From assembly GCF_900100755.1 (NCBI RefSeq), contig NZ_FNCI01000003.1, positions 372,001-436,000 on the forward strand: a stretch of DNA of 64,000 nt, given 5' to 3'. The notes under the pieces are model-generated. The model saw only the letters and a program-made list of their open reading frames with translations. It made no database searches and was not told where the DNA came from. The DNA comes from Onishia taeanensis (lineage in GTDB: Bacteria; Pseudomonadota; Gammaproteobacteria; Pseudomonadales; Halomonadaceae). The position numbers were made by a program, and so were the translations under genes. Below, piece by piece: positions 27,720 through 37,259 of this stretch. Every line of letters starts with the position of its first letter. Position 1 is the first letter of the stretch.

Positions 27720-29663
27720 TCAGTCACGCCCCGTCGAGAGCTCTGCGGCCGTGGCATCATCAGTCCTCGCGGGCGCGTCATCCGCGGGACTATCGAACCC
27801 CAGAAAGCCGCCCGACTGGCGCCGCCAGAGACCGGCATAGGTGCCGCCACGGGCGAGCAGTTCCTGATGAGTGCCCGACTCGACAATGCGCCCCTGCTCC
27901 ATGACCACCAGCCGATCGAGCATGGCGATGGTCGAGAGTCGGTGGGCGATGGCGATCACCGTCTTGCCCTCCATCAGCGCATAGAGCTGCTCTTGGATCG
28001 CCGCTTCGACCTCCGAGTCGAGCGCCGAGGTGGCCTCGTCGAGCACCAGAATCGGCGCATCCTTGAGCAGCACCCGGGCAATGGCGATGCGCTGACGCTG
28101 GCCGCCGGACAGCTTGACGCCACGCTCGCCGACATGGGCATCGTAGCCGGTGCGGCCCTGAGGATCTGAGGCTTGCCGAATGAAAGTATCCGCATGGGCG
28201 CGCCTGGCCGCATCGATGACCTCCTCCTCGCTGGCATCCGGACGGCCGTAGCGAATGTTGTCGCGAATCGAGCGATGCAATAGCGACGTATCCTGGGTCA
28301 CCATGCCAATCTGGCGACGCAGCGAAGCCTGGGTCACCTCGGCGATATTCTGGCCATCTATCAGGATGCGCCCTGCCTCGATATCGAAGAAGCGCAGTAG
28401 CAGATTGACCAGGGTCGACTTGCCCGCACCGGAGGCGCCCACCAGCCCCACTCGCTCGCCCGGACGCAGCGTCAGCGACAGCTCATCGAAGACGGCGGCT
28501 TGCCGGGCATCGCTCTGCGTCGCATCGCCACCGGCGGCCTGAGCGCCAGCGTCATAGCTGAAGGTCACCTTGTCGAAGCGAACCTCGCCCTGCTCGACGC
28601 TGAGTTCCCGCGCATCGGGAGCGTCGCTGACGGCCTGAGCCTGGGCAATGGTGTTGATGCCGTCCTGAACGGTGCCCAGGTTCTCGAACAACCCCGCGAC
28701 TTCCCACAGAATCCAGTCGGACATCATGCGCAGGCGCATCACCAGGCCGATGGCAACGGCGATGGCCCCTAGCGAGATCAGTGACTGGTGCCAGGCCAAC
28801 ACGGCGATCCCCGCCATGGACACCAGCAGCAGCGAGTTCAGGGTCTGTAGGGTAACCGTCAGTTGAGTGACCAGGCGCATCTGGCGGTGGACCGTGGCCA
28901 TGAAGCCGTCCATGGCACCGCGCGCATAGGCCTGCTCAGCCTGGGTGTGGGCAAACAGCTTGAGGGTCTGGATATTGGTGTAGCTGTCAACGATGCGGCC
29001 GGTCATATGGGCCCGCGCATCGGCCTGAGCCATCGAGATGTGCTTGAGCCGTGGCACGAAAACGCGCATCAGCACCAGATAGCCGCACAGCCACAGCACC
29101 AGCGGAGCCATCAACCAGGCCTCGCTGCGCCCTACCAGTATCAGAGCGCCGGTGAAATAGACCACCACATAGACGAAGACGTCCATCAGCTTGACCACCG
29201 TCTCGCGGATGGCGAGTGCGGTCTGCATGACCTTTTGCGAGACTCGTCCGGCGAATTCGTCCTGAAAGAACGGCAGGCTCTGCTCGAGCAGGTAGCGATG
29301 GGCCAGCCAGCGCACCCGCATCGGGTAATTGCCAAACAGGCTCTGGTGGGTGACCAGCGACTTGCCGAGCACCAATAGGGGAAAGGCCACCAGCGCCAGC
29401 GCCACCATGCCCAGCAGGCGCCCACCATGGTCGGCGAAGAAAGTGGCTCGGTCCGCCTGAGCCAGCCAGTCGACGAGCTCGCCCATGAAGGCGAAGAACA
29501 CCACTTCGACGACGGACACCAGCGCGGCAAGCACCGTCATCGCCGCCAGCAGGGGCATCAGCGGCCGCGAATAGTGCAACAGAAAGGGCAACAGTCGCCG
29601 AGGCGGTGTCTCAGGCACGGCCCCAGGGAAGGGGTCGATCAGCGACTCAAAAAAACGAAACAT
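27720..29663 (-). CDS. ABC exporter with fused membrane and ATPase domains
   Basis: 647 residues, a half-transporter that would work as a dimer. Six membrane segments (about residues 30-320) are followed by an ATP-binding domain with Walker A VGASGAGKST, signature LSGGQRQR, Walker B ILVLDEATSALD and the switch histidine in AIAHRLST. A short Ala/Asp-rich tail follows. The family moves lipids, peptides or drugs; the substrate cannot be read. It begins 42 bp after the DUF6494-type gene and ends 110 bp before the YadG-like gene on the same strand. Confidence 0.92.
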   Translation of the reverse strand: MFRFFESLIDPFPGAVPETPPRRLLPFLLHYSRPLMPLLAAMTVLAALVSVVEVVFFAFMGELVDWLAQADRATFFADHGGRLLGMVALALVAFPLLVLGKSLVTHQSLFGNYPMRVRWLAHRYLLEQSLPFFQDEFAGRVSQKVMQTALAIRETVVKLMDVFVYVVVYFTGALILVGRSEAWLMAPLVLWLCGYLVLMRVFVPRLKHISMAQADARAHMTGRIVDSYTNIQTLKLFAHTQAEQAYARGAMDGFMATVHRQMRLVTQLTVTLQTLNSLLLVSMAGIAVLAWHQSLISLGAIAVAIGLVMRLRMMSDWILWEVAGLFENLGTVQDGINTIAQAQAVSDAPDARELSVEQGEVRFDKVTFSYDAGAQAAGGDATQSDARQAAVFDELSLTLRPGERVGLVGASGAGKSTLVNLLLRFFDIEAGRILIDGQNIAEVTQASLRRQIGMVTQDTSLLHRSIRDNIRYGRPDASEEEVIDAARRAHADTFIRQASDPQGRTGYDAHVGERGVKLSGGQRQRIAIARVLLKDAPILVLDEATSALDSEVEAAIQEQLYALMEGKTVIAIAHRLSTIAMLDRLVVMEQGRIVESGTHQELLARGGTYAGLWRRQSGGFLGFDSPADDAPARTDDATAAELSTGRD

Positions 29664-29705
29664 GGCACCCCTCGACGGTTGGCCGTGGTCGACATGGTCG
29701 CCACA

Positions 29706-29912
29706 TCACTCCAGCGTGATCTTGCCGTCCACCTCGACCTTGAGCTTGAGCCCCTCGATCTCGAGCGTCGCCTTGGCCGCGAAGGACTCATTGCCCTGAA
29801 TGCGCCCCTCGGCAATGGCCTGATCCACGGCCTGCTCGATCTCGCGCTGGGAGTTGATGCCGACCTGCTTGAGAAACTTGCGAACACTGAGGTTGAAGCT
29901 TTCTTCGTTCAT
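29706..29912 (-). CDS. DUF6494-type short conserved protein
   Basis: 68 residues from the ATG at 29912, which has AGGAAG at good spacing. The protein begins NEESFNLSVRKFLKQVGI and has a predicted helix-strand-strand layout ending in LKLKVEVDGKITLE. It matches the small DUF6494 family as far as I can judge. No function is known. It lies 42 bp before the fused ABC exporter gene on the same strand and may be co-transcribed with it. Confidence 0.78.
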   Translation of the reverse strand: MNEESFNLSVRKFLKQVGINSQREIEQAVDQAIAEGRIQGNESFAAKATLEIEGLKLKVEVDGKITLE

Positions 29913-30089
29913 GATGCGCTTCCTGAGTGATGGACCACAAGACGAGACGAGGCCGCCATCGGCGAAGCGCTTAGAGCAGCGGGACTGTCGCTGCCGCATG
30001 CCACCCGCCTTTGAGCCTCATCCTGGCTAGATAAGCCACTGCCGTTATAGCACGCTCCATGGCTTCTTGCCTCGCCAACGGTATCTGGC

Positions 30090-31598
30090 TCAAAAGGTCG
30101 ACAGCCCTGTTGCCTCCATCAGCCGGTACTGCCAGTAGCGTCGCCAGGAAGGGTCCGCGAAGTGCGCATAGGGCAGGCTTGAGCGACGCCCCCTGGGGTT
30201 GCTCCACTCGCGCTCGAAGAAGGCACCCGCAGCGGTAATCGCAGGCCGATCGCTGGAAGCCAGCAAGCGCACGCTGGTTTCCAGATTCAGGTCATCGAGG
30301 TTGCGGCGAGTGAAGTTGGCCGAGCCGACAATCAGCTCGGCCGGCCCTTCCTGCGGCCTGCGCAACAGCATCTTGGCATGGCACTGCTCGCCATGGGTAT
30401 TGCACCAGCGCACCGGCACACCGGCCGCGTGCAGCTCCCGGCCCGCCGGACGGTTGGGAATGCCGTTTTTCTCGATGCCGAAAGCGTCCCGGTTGGGGTC
30501 GAGCAACACGCGAACCTTTACCCCTCGGGCGCTGGCCGCCTTCACGGCCTCGATCAGCTCACGATGCGCGAGGTAGAAGACGGCGATATCCAGTCGATCG
30601 CCGGGGGCACTGCCGGCAACCGCCGCGAGCAAGGCATCACGAATCCCGGACTCGGTCAGCACTTGCACCCGTACTTGTGCCCGTACTTGTGCTCGTACAG
30701 GCCCCCGTTCCCGGTTGGAAGGCGGCTCCTGAGCACGCTCGCGCTGGGCACCATTGAAGATGGCGTCTGTCGTCGCGGGAATCGCCTCGCCGGCGCCGGA
30801 AAAATCCGCGACCGCCCGCTCGCTGTCGAGCAAGTCGAGAGCCGCCGGGCCGGAAAAGCGCAGCGCCACATTATCGTGAAGGCTGCTGGCATCATGTGGG
30901 TTGGCCGAGGTTACCAACCCCGTCCACTGCTCGCCCTCGTCGACCACCAGAATCTTGCGATGATTCGCGCTAAAATTGAGCAGCTGAAGATAGCTTCTCA
31001 GGGTCACCCGGCCGTCACCAAGGGCATTGGGCAGCCAGCCTGCGTCGTTGGTGTTGCCAAATACGCGACAGCACAGGTGCCAGAAGCCACTCCAGGCCGG
31101 GTTGGAGGCTCGCAGCCGGGGCAGGTCCGTCATCACCACCTCGATGCCGGCCTCGCGCAGTGCCTTTAGATGTGACGACGAAACCCCACCATAGACGGTA
31201 TTGATCGGATCCGTGATGAGCACCGCGGTGAGGCCGGGCACGGCGGCCTGGCGCTGAATCAGTGCCTGGGTGATCTGACGGGAGAGCGGGCGGAAGGCGT
31301 CATCGGCTGTGGCGCCGAAGTCATTGAACAAGAACATGTCCAACACCACCAGTCGGTCCGCCTGAGCAATCAGCCTCAATACCTCATCGAAGATGGCCTG
31401 ATCGCGGTGACGACGGCCGTCTGCCCCTGTCCATGTTTCATCGGCCAAGAAGGCCACATCCATTGCCGGCTGCAACGCATCTCGCTGGCTGAGCCCCTTG
31501 GGCAACGGCTTGTAGCTCTGCCATATCGCCATCAGCATATAGCTCACGACGGCAAGGGCGATTATCCACTTAGCCGTTTTTACGACCACCTTCTTCAT
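30090..31598 (-). CDS. Phospholipase D-family protein (cardiolipin synthase-like), membrane anchored
   Basis: 502 residues. An N-terminal membrane segment (about 10-28) is followed by two phospholipase D modules: NHRKILVVD in the first (HxK) and CHAKMLLRR with GSANFTRRNLDDLN in the second. The family cleaves or transfers phosphatidyl groups; cardiolipin synthase is the best-known role, but divergent members have other substrates. The linker between the modules holds a short tandem repeat (RAQVRAQVRVQV). A terminator lies upstream, so it is its own unit. Confidence 0.85.
   Translation of the reverse strand: MKKVVVKTAKWIIALAVVSYMLMAIWQSYKPLPKGLSQRDALQPAMDVAFLADETWTGADGRRHRDQAIFDEVLRLIAQADRLVVLDMFLFNDFGATADDAFRPLSRQITQALIQRQAAVPGLTAVLITDPINTVYGGVSSSHLKALREAGIEVVMTDLPRLRASNPAWSGFWHLCCRVFGNTNDAGWLPNALGDGRVTLRSYLQLLNFSANHRKILVVDEGEQWTGLVTSANPHDASSLHDNVALRFSGPAALDLLDSERAVADFSGAGEAIPATTDAIFNGAQRERAQEPPSNRERGPVRAQVRAQVRVQVLTESGIRDALLAAVAGSAPGDRLDIAVFYLAHRELIEAVKAASARGVKVRVLLDPNRDAFGIEKNGIPNRPAGRELHAAGVPVRWCNTHGEQCHAKMLLRRPQEGPAELIVGSANFTRRNLDDLNLETSVRLLASSDRPAITAAGAFFEREWSNPRGRRSSLPYAHFADPSWRRYWQYRLMEATGLSTF
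30661..30700. repeat. 12-bp tandem repeat inside the phospholipase D gene
   Basis: Three near-identical copies of a 12-bp unit (CGTACTTGTGCC-like) that translate on the minus strand to RAQV/RVQV units. Being a multiple of three, gain or loss of a unit keeps the frame, so copy number may vary between strains. Confidence 0.7.
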
Positions 31599-31688
31599 TG
31601 CGCCTCCCTGGCTGAATCATGGTCAGTACCACTCTCTCTGGTGGATCGCCCTATCTCATTCACTCATGGCGGACGAAGTGCCAGACAC

Positions 31689-31730
31689 AAAGAAGCCGTG
31701 CGCGGATAGGCTCGCGCACGGCTTCTTTTC
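31689..31730 (-). terminator. Strong terminator after the parvulin gene
   Basis: Sixteen-bp perfect stem AAAGAAGCCGTGCGCG (31689-31704) / CGCGCACGGCTTCTTT (31713-31728), loop of eight. It lies 18 bp after the ppiC-like stop and before the phospholipase D gene, so it separates the two leftward units. Confidence 0.85.
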
Positions 31731-31745
31731 ACTCATGCCATGCCA

Positions 31746-32024
31746 TCAGCTGCGGCTAGTGATTTCCAGCAGGTGATACCCGAACTGGGTCTTGACCGGG
31801 CCATGCACCTTGTTCAACTCACCGCTGAATACCACCTTGTCGAACTCAGGCACCATCTGGCCGGGGCCAAAGGAGCCCAGGTCGCCGCCTTGACGGCTGG
31901 ACGGGCAGCTGGAGTTTTCCTTGGCGACTTCGGCGAAGTCGCGACCGCCTTCGATCTCGGCCTTCAGTGCCTGACACTTCTCTTCACTGTCGACCAGAAT
32001 ATGCCGCGCGGTAGCTTTTGCCAT
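31746..32024 (-). CDS. ppiC: Peptidyl-prolyl cis-trans isomerase, parvulin type
   Basis: 92 residues, a single parvulin domain without signal peptide, so cytoplasmic. The family core is visible: ARHILVDSEEKC, FAEVAKENSSCPSSRQGGDLGSF (shown by its ends) and FGYHLLEI. It speeds cis-trans isomerisation of prolyl bonds and resembles E. coli PpiC in length. AGGAGAAACG precedes its ATG. It diverges from the large penicillin-binding protein gene. Confidence 0.93.
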   Translation of the reverse strand: MAKATARHILVDSEEKCQALKAEIEGGRDFAEVAKENSSCPSSRQGGDLGSFGPGQMVPEFDKVVFSGELNKVHGPVKTQFGYHLLEITSRS

Positions 32025-32303
32025 CTTCGTTTCTCCTGTCTTTGCCGATGGGCAAGGGTTGGTATCGCGGCAAGGATACCATCATGAAACCACTTAGGCG
32101 CCTCCCGAATCGGCACACGGCATCAGCCCCCTATGACGTTGGCGATGCCCTCCCCTGTTGGCAGTCGCTCAATGCCTCTTGGCGAGGCACATTCTTTTGG
32201 TATTTCAATCTAGTTACCTCTCCCCACGCCAACTACGCTTGTAGTAACAACGGTTCAGGAATGCGATGCAAGACAAGGACGTCGCCTCGCCAGGAGTTGG
32301 CCC

Positions 32304-35300
32304 ATGGAAGACCGTCATTCATCATCCCAGACGCGTCGTGATATTTTCCTTCACGAGGGATCACTGACTCCCTTACCGACCTCTGCTGGGCCCAGAGTCC
32401 ACTGGCTCCGCTGGCTGTGGCTGTTGGCGACCCTCGCCGCCCTGACGATCATGACCTTGATGCTGGTCAACGAGGCGCGTTCATCGCGCTGGCAGGCCCG
32501 GGAGATTTCCGAATACGCCCAGCGCCTGGGCTTCGCTCTTGCGGATGGCCCTAGCGACCGGCTTGTATTCCCGCGCCATGGCCCCTTCGACGAGCGCCTG
32601 GGATATACCCGTTTACCCGACTGGCAGCAGCGCCTGGTCGAGCGCGGCTTCGAAATAAATCAGCAGGTCCGCATGTCGCCCGCCATGCTCGACTATGCCA
32701 ACCGCGGCTTCTTCGTCCCCTACAGCGAGAAAACGCAGGCAGGGCTTGATCTCACCGAATGCCGTGGCGAAACGATGCACCGCTTTGCCAACCCACAGCG
32801 CCACTTCGCCCATTTCGACGACATACCCGAACTGGTGCTCAAGAGCCTCTTGTTCATCGAGAACCGGGATCTACTCGATACCGAACATCGCTATGCCAAT
32901 CCGGCCGTGGACTGGCCGCGCTTCGTCCGTGCAGCCGTTTCTCAGGTCGGTGAAGCGATCAATTTGCCAGGTCAATCATCCGGTGGTAGCACGCTTGCCA
33001 CTCAACTCGAGAAGTATCGCCACTCCCCAGGAGGCCTAACCCTATCTGCCCAGGAAAAACTGAGGCAGATGGTATCTGCCAGCGTGCGCGCCTACCGTCA
33101 GGGCCCAGAGACCCTGACCGCGCGTCAGGACGTGGCGCTGGACTACCTCAACTCGGTGCCGCTTTCCGCCGCGCCCAGCTATGGCGAAGTGCTTGGCCTG
33201 GGCGATGGCCTCTGGGTATGGTTCGGCGTCGAGCTCGATGACGTCATCCTGGCACTGGCCTCGCAAGAGACCGACGACGTGGCGCTGGCCGCCCGTGGTC
33301 GGGCCCTTCAGCAAGTGGTAGCACTGATGATCGCTCAGCGGCGCCCGTCGCACTATCTGCGCCGGGGGCACGACGATCTGGCCGAGCTCAGCGCCTCCTA
33401 CCTGCGCCTAATGGCCGAACAAGGGCTCATCGCCCCTGAGCTTCGCGATGCGGCCCTGGCCCAGTCGCTCGACTTCCGCGATTTCACGTCAGACCCCGTC
33501 TCGCTGCGGGTCGATACCGACAAGGGGCTGCGTCTGGCTCGCGGACGGCTGGCATCCTTACTCGGTGTCTCACTTTACGAACTCGATCGGCTCGATCTGA
33601 GCGCCTCCACTACCTTGAACGCCGACCTCCAGCACCGGGTCAGTGACTACCTCAAGGCGCTCGAGGATCCATCGGCTGCGGCCATGGCGGGTCTCTTCGG
33701 CCATCACCTTCTCGGTCGCCCCGAAACCGCCGCCGGCGTGCGCTACAGCTTCACGCTTTTCGAGCGTGATGGCGCGGGCTTTCAGGTGCGAGTTCAGACC
33801 GATACCAACGGCAGCGCCTTCGACATCAACCAGGATAGCAAGCTGGAACTGGGGTCAACGGCGAAGCTGCGCGTCTTGGCGAGCTACCTGGAGATCATCG
33901 CCGAGCTACATGAACGCTATAGCGGAGCGCCTCGGGAAGCGCTGCGCGAAATCGATGTCGATCGCCGTGACGCGCTACTGCGCTGGGTGGTGGATCAACT
34001 GATCCGTGATCCGGACCTGCCGCTGACCGCTCTGCTCGAGGCGGCCATGCAGCGGCGTTACTCGGCGAGCCCTCACGAGCGCTTCATTACGGGAGGCGGC
34101 ATTCACACCTTCACCAACTTCCGTCGCGAGGATAATGGCCAAAGGCCCACCCTGACGCAGGCGTTGCGCCAGTCCATCAACCTGCCTTTCGTGCGGCTGC
34201 TGCGGGACCTGGTCAATCATCATGTCTATGCCAATCAGGACAATCGCCGCCTGCTAGAAGATGATAGCGACCCGCGGCGCGACCTCTATATTTCCCGCTT
34301 CGCCGACCAGGAAGGGCGAATCTTCCTCGATCGCTTCTGGCAGCGGTATCACTCGCTTGATGCCCAAGACCGCCTGGCGCGCCTGTTCCGTGATATCCCT
34401 GCCACCCCGGTGCGGCTGGCCGCGGCGTATCGCTACCTGATGCCCGAGCAAACCGTCGAGGAATTCCGCCGCCTACTGCGCGACACGCTATCGGCCAACG
34501 GGTCGAATGTTCAGGCTTCGGATAGCGAACTCGACGCGCTCTACTGGCAGTACGCCCCCGAACGCTTCTCCCTGAACGACCGCGCCTACTTGAGCCGCGT
34601 CCATCCGCTTGAGCTGTGGCTACTGGCCTATTTAGGCACGAACCCAGATGCCAGCCGTGAGGCGATGATGCTGGCCAGCATCGAGGAACGCCAGCAGAGC
34701 TATGACTGGCTGTTCCGCACCCGCCACCGCCAGGCCCGGGACAGCCGTATCCGGCGCATGCTGGAAGTCGAGGCCTTCGATGACCTGCACCGGCGCTGGG
34801 CCCTGCTTGGCTACCCCTTCGAACAGCTGGTGCCCTCGCTTGCGACCGCCATCGGCAGCTCGGGAGACCGGCCGGCGGCGCTTGCCGAGCTGATGGGCAT
34901 CATCCTCAATGATGGCGTGCGCGAGCCTACGATACGCATCGATGCGCTGCACTTTGCCGCCGACACCCCGTTCGAGACGCGTTTCTCCCGCTCGGCGCGC
35001 GGTGTCAGGGTGATGGCGCCGGAAGTGGCTGCGGTGCTGCGTGACGGCCTGACCGGCGTAGTGGAAGCGGGTACCGCCCGGCGGCTGGCAGGCACCTTCC
35101 TGCTTCCCGATGGCAGCCCCATGACGGTAGGCGGCAAGACAGGGACTGGCGACAACCGCATCGAGACCGTGACCCGAACCGGTGAGGTGATCGACTCGCG
35201 GGCGCGCAACCGTACCGCGACTTTCGTGTTCTTTCTGGGTGACCGCCACTTCGGCACCCTCACCGCCTATGTATTGGGCGGCAAGGCCGAGGACTACCGT

Positions 35301-35444
35301 TTCACCTCTTCACTGCCGGTTCAGGTGCTCAAGAGCATGCAGCCCATGCTCGCCCCTTATCTGCTGCCCGAGGGAGGCAAGGGCTGTCATCCCTCGCCCG
35401 TACCGCTGATGATGGCGGGTGAGCTTCCCGCCCAAGATGCCTGA
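32304..35444 (+). CDS. Large class A penicillin-binding protein (GT51 plus transpeptidase)
   Basis: 1046 residues, longer than the usual 750-850. One membrane anchor (about 33-55) precedes a glycosyltransferase-51 domain in which the catalytic Glu segment reads LFIENRDLLDTEH in place of EDRxFxxHxG, with GGSTLATQ nearby. The transpeptidase domain has STAK (Ser518-Lys521), SIN (624-626) and KTG (945-947), so acylation chemistry looks intact. A long helical insertion lies between SIN and KTG. It builds peptidoglycan glycan strands and crosslinks in the periplasm. The ATG at 32304 has AGGAG. It stands alone upstream of the amphi-Trp end. Confidence 0.85.
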   Translation: MEDRHSSSQTRRDIFLHEGSLTPLPTSAGPRVHWLRWLWLLATLAALTIMTLMLVNEARSSRWQAREISEYAQRLGFALADGPSDRLVFPRHGPFDERLGYTRLPDWQQRLVERGFEINQQVRMSPAMLDYANRGFFVPYSEKTQAGLDLTECRGETMHRFANPQRHFAHFDDIPELVLKSLLFIENRDLLDTEHRYANPAVDWPRFVRAAVSQVGEAINLPGQSSGGSTLATQLEKYRHSPGGLTLSAQEKLRQMVSASVRAYRQGPETLTARQDVALDYLNSVPLSAAPSYGEVLGLGDGLWVWFGVELDDVILALASQETDDVALAARGRALQQVVALMIAQRRPSHYLRRGHDDLAELSASYLRLMAEQGLIAPELRDAALAQSLDFRDFTSDPVSLRVDTDKGLRLARGRLASLLGVSLYELDRLDLSASTTLNADLQHRVSDYLKALEDPSAAAMAGLFGHHLLGRPETAAGVRYSFTLFERDGAGFQVRVQTDTNGSAFDINQDSKLELGSTAKLRVLASYLEIIAELHERYSGAPREALREIDVDRRDALLRWVVDQLIRDPDLPLTALLEAAMQRRYSASPHERFITGGGIHTFTNFRREDNGQRPTLTQALRQSINLPFVRLLRDLVNHHVYANQDNRRLLEDDSDPRRDLYISRFADQEGRIFLDRFWQRYHSLDAQDRLARLFRDIPATPVRLAAAYRYLMPEQTVEEFRRLLRDTLSANGSNVQASDSELDALYWQYAPERFSLNDRAYLSRVHPLELWLLAYLGTNPDASREAMMLASIEERQQSYDWLFRTRHRQARDSRIRRMLEVEAFDDLHRRWALLGYPFEQLVPSLATAIGSSGDRPAALAELMGIILNDGVREPTIRIDALHFAADTPFETRFSRSARGVRVMAPEVAAVLRDGLTGVVEAGTARRLAGTFLLPDGSPMTVGGKTGTGDNRIETVTRTGEVIDSRARNRTATFVFFLGDRHFGTLTAYVLGGKAEDYRFTSSLPVQVLKSMQPMLAPYLLPEGGKGCHPSPVPLMMAGELPAQDA

Positions 35445-35468
35445 ACGCCGAGGCCGGCTGAGGCCGCG

Positions 35469-35744
35469 CTACTTTCGGTCGTGGCCGACCTGGAGCTGCT
35501 TCTTGCCCTGGGGCCTTGCGTCCTGCCAGGAGATGCGGATATCCAGGCGGTGATGGCTGTCTTCCTTGCGTACCGTCACCTTGAGATTGAGCAGGCCCTT
35601 GGGAGTGAGGTGAATCTCGCCATCTTCGTCGGAAAAGGACAGCACGCCCTTGGCCAGCCCCTTGGTGATCGATTTCAGGATCTCCTGAAGCCCTTTGATG
35701 CTCTGCAGGGATTCATGCCGGAAGGTGGTCTTCTCAGTGTCCAT
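35469..35744 (-). CDS. Amphi-Trp domain protein (GAK cluster)
   Basis: 91 residues matching the small amphi-Trp domain (TIGR04354 as I recall): FRHESLQSIKGLQEILKSITKGLAKGVLSF shown by its start FRHESLQ, then LTPKGLLNLKVTV and a tryptophan in IRISWQD. The domain alternates hydrophobic and charged residues and has no known enzymatic role. It is the last gene of a leftward cluster with an HprK-related kinase and an ATP-grasp protein. It could be the carrier or target that those enzymes modify, but that is inference. Confidence 0.82.
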   Translation of the reverse strand: MDTEKTTFRHESLQSIKGLQEILKSITKGLAKGVLSFSDEDGEIHLTPKGLLNLKVTVRKEDSHHRLDIRISWQDARPQGKKQLQVGHDRK

Positions 35745-35809
35745 GGAGTGAATAGATTCCTTGCGATAAATGAGGCTGAGTTCGGGACGCCGAGGGAAAG
35801 GCCGGCTCT

Positions 35810-37168
35810 TCAGGCGCCCGGCGCCTCCGCCGGTGAGAGGTGGCGCGCCGGCTCGAATACCTTGGCGTGGGGGTGATCATTGCTGATACCGATGACCTTG
35901 CCGTCAGGATGAATGATGGTGACGCCCACGCCGTGCCCTTCTAGCCCCTCCTTGCGCCGCGAATTCCGGTCCAGGGTAATGTCCCCCTCGATATGCATCA
36001 TGCCCTGCCTGAGCATGATGTGCTGTCCGGTGGTGCGATTGATATGGCCATGCACGACGGCATGCACCCCCTGGCGGAAAGCGCGATCGACGCCCTGGCG
36101 AGTCAGCGGCAAGTCGACCTTGCGGTACTTGGTGCGCATGGTGTTCGCCAAGGTGCCGTAATAGAACTCGAAAAGGTCATGCTTGATCTGGTCATCGAAC
36201 ATTCGGTTAAGGGACTTGACGCTTTCGAGCTCGATCACTTCAGTAATGCCATCGTCGAGGCCGGCGTGAATGAACAGAAAGGAGCCTTCGCGGTGGGCCA
36301 GCTGCATGGCCCGGAAGAACCAGGCAAAGTCCCCCTTGCGGTGCATGAACTGTGCTTTTGCCTCCAAGGCCGTGGCATAGACCTCGCGCATGGACAGCCC
36401 CGCCTTTTGACAGGCGTCTTCGAAGGTGTCGACCTTCTTGCGCATTCGCGAGAGCTCACGTTCGATGTTGCGCTGAGACATCAAACGGCCGGCCTGAGGC
36501 GGGAACGTCTCGAACCAGTTATCCGAAGGAAACAGCCGCCGCCGGCATTCCTCGGCGCTCGGGATACCCTTCAGCGGCTTCGTGCGCGCCTTGAGGTAGG
36601 TATCGTGAATCTCGCGCAATAATGGCACGACCTTACTGCCCATTCGCACGAAGAGGTGTTCGGTCTCGGGTGAGCGAGGTTCCTCTAGGGCACGCAAGCC
36701 CATCAGCAGGCGCACGTCGTGATTGCCGGCCAGCAGCTTGACCCGCGCCCCGGTGTCGAAGAGCGCCTTGACGCTACGCAGCAGGTCGAGATTGCTCGGC
36801 CCCTTGTCGAGACAGTCGCCGCCAATCACGAACAGGCCCTGGCGGCCAGGCTTGGTCAAGGCGAAAGCATCATGCTCGGGGCCGGTCTTCTTCACGCCAC
36901 CGGAAGCCACCAGCGAGGCGCTGAAAGCAGCGGCATCCGCATGGGGGTCCGAGACGAAATAGACGGGGCGTTTCGGCCACTTCAAGGGGCTCAGTGAGGC
37001 AGCACGGTTCATCACCGCGGAAAAGTCGCTCCGCTGGCGATGCGCCTTGTCCGCGGCACGTTCGCCGCCAAGCCGCCAAGGTTCGGCTGTGCTGGGCAGC
37101 CCCTCGGGCATCCAGCACTTCTTGCCCTTGTAGTGTGGAAGCACTGCGTCAGCATCTTGGTTCGCCAT
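35810..37168 (-). CDS. Calcineurin-like metallophosphoesterase (GAK cluster)
   Basis: 452 residues from the ATG at 37168 (the upstream TTG at 37189 is rejected). The metal-binding motifs of the family are in order: SDPHAD, GGDCLDKGP, AGNHDVR and VHGHINR, with a helical insertion of about 150 residues between the third and fourth. Such enzymes hydrolyse phosphomono- or diesters; this one would act in the cytoplasm, since it has no signal peptide. It lies 91 bp after the histidine phosphatase gene, with a strong hairpin in the gap. Confidence 0.85.
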   Translation of the reverse strand: MANQDADAVLPHYKGKKCWMPEGLPSTAEPWRLGGERAADKAHRQRSDFSAVMNRAASLSPLKWPKRPVYFVSDPHADAAAFSASLVASGGVKKTGPEHDAFALTKPGRQGLFVIGGDCLDKGPSNLDLLRSVKALFDTGARVKLLAGNHDVRLLMGLRALEEPRSPETEHLFVRMGSKVVPLLREIHDTYLKARTKPLKGIPSAEECRRRLFPSDNWFETFPPQAGRLMSQRNIERELSRMRKKVDTFEDACQKAGLSMREVYATALEAKAQFMHRKGDFAWFFRAMQLAHREGSFLFIHAGLDDGITEVIELESVKSLNRMFDDQIKHDLFEFYYGTLANTMRTKYRKVDLPLTRQGVDRAFRQGVHAVVHGHINRTTGQHIMLRQGMMHIEGDITLDRNSRRKEGLEGHGVGVTIIHPDGKVIGISNDHPHAKVFEPARHLSPAEAPGA

Positions 37169-37220
37169 GATCCGGCTCCCGTTTATCAATGCCCCCGAGG
37201 GTATGACGCCCTTGTGACAT

Positions 37221-37245
37221 GGCGATGACGCCGGCCGTCATCGCC
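37221..37245. other. Intercistronic hairpin in the GAK cluster
   Basis: Ten-bp perfect stem GGCGATGACG (37221-37230) / CGTCATCGCC (37236-37245) with a five-base loop. It lies between the histidine phosphatase stop (37260) and the metallophosphoesterase start. No T run follows on the minus strand, so it is more likely an mRNA-processing or attenuation element than a plain terminator. Confidence 0.55.
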
Positions 37246-37259
37246 ACTAAACAGCCTTC

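Noticed and set aside
32018-32341. A 107-codon rightward frame before the penicillin-binding protein gene
   Set aside because: Overlaps the start of the real gene in another frame and has no coding signature.
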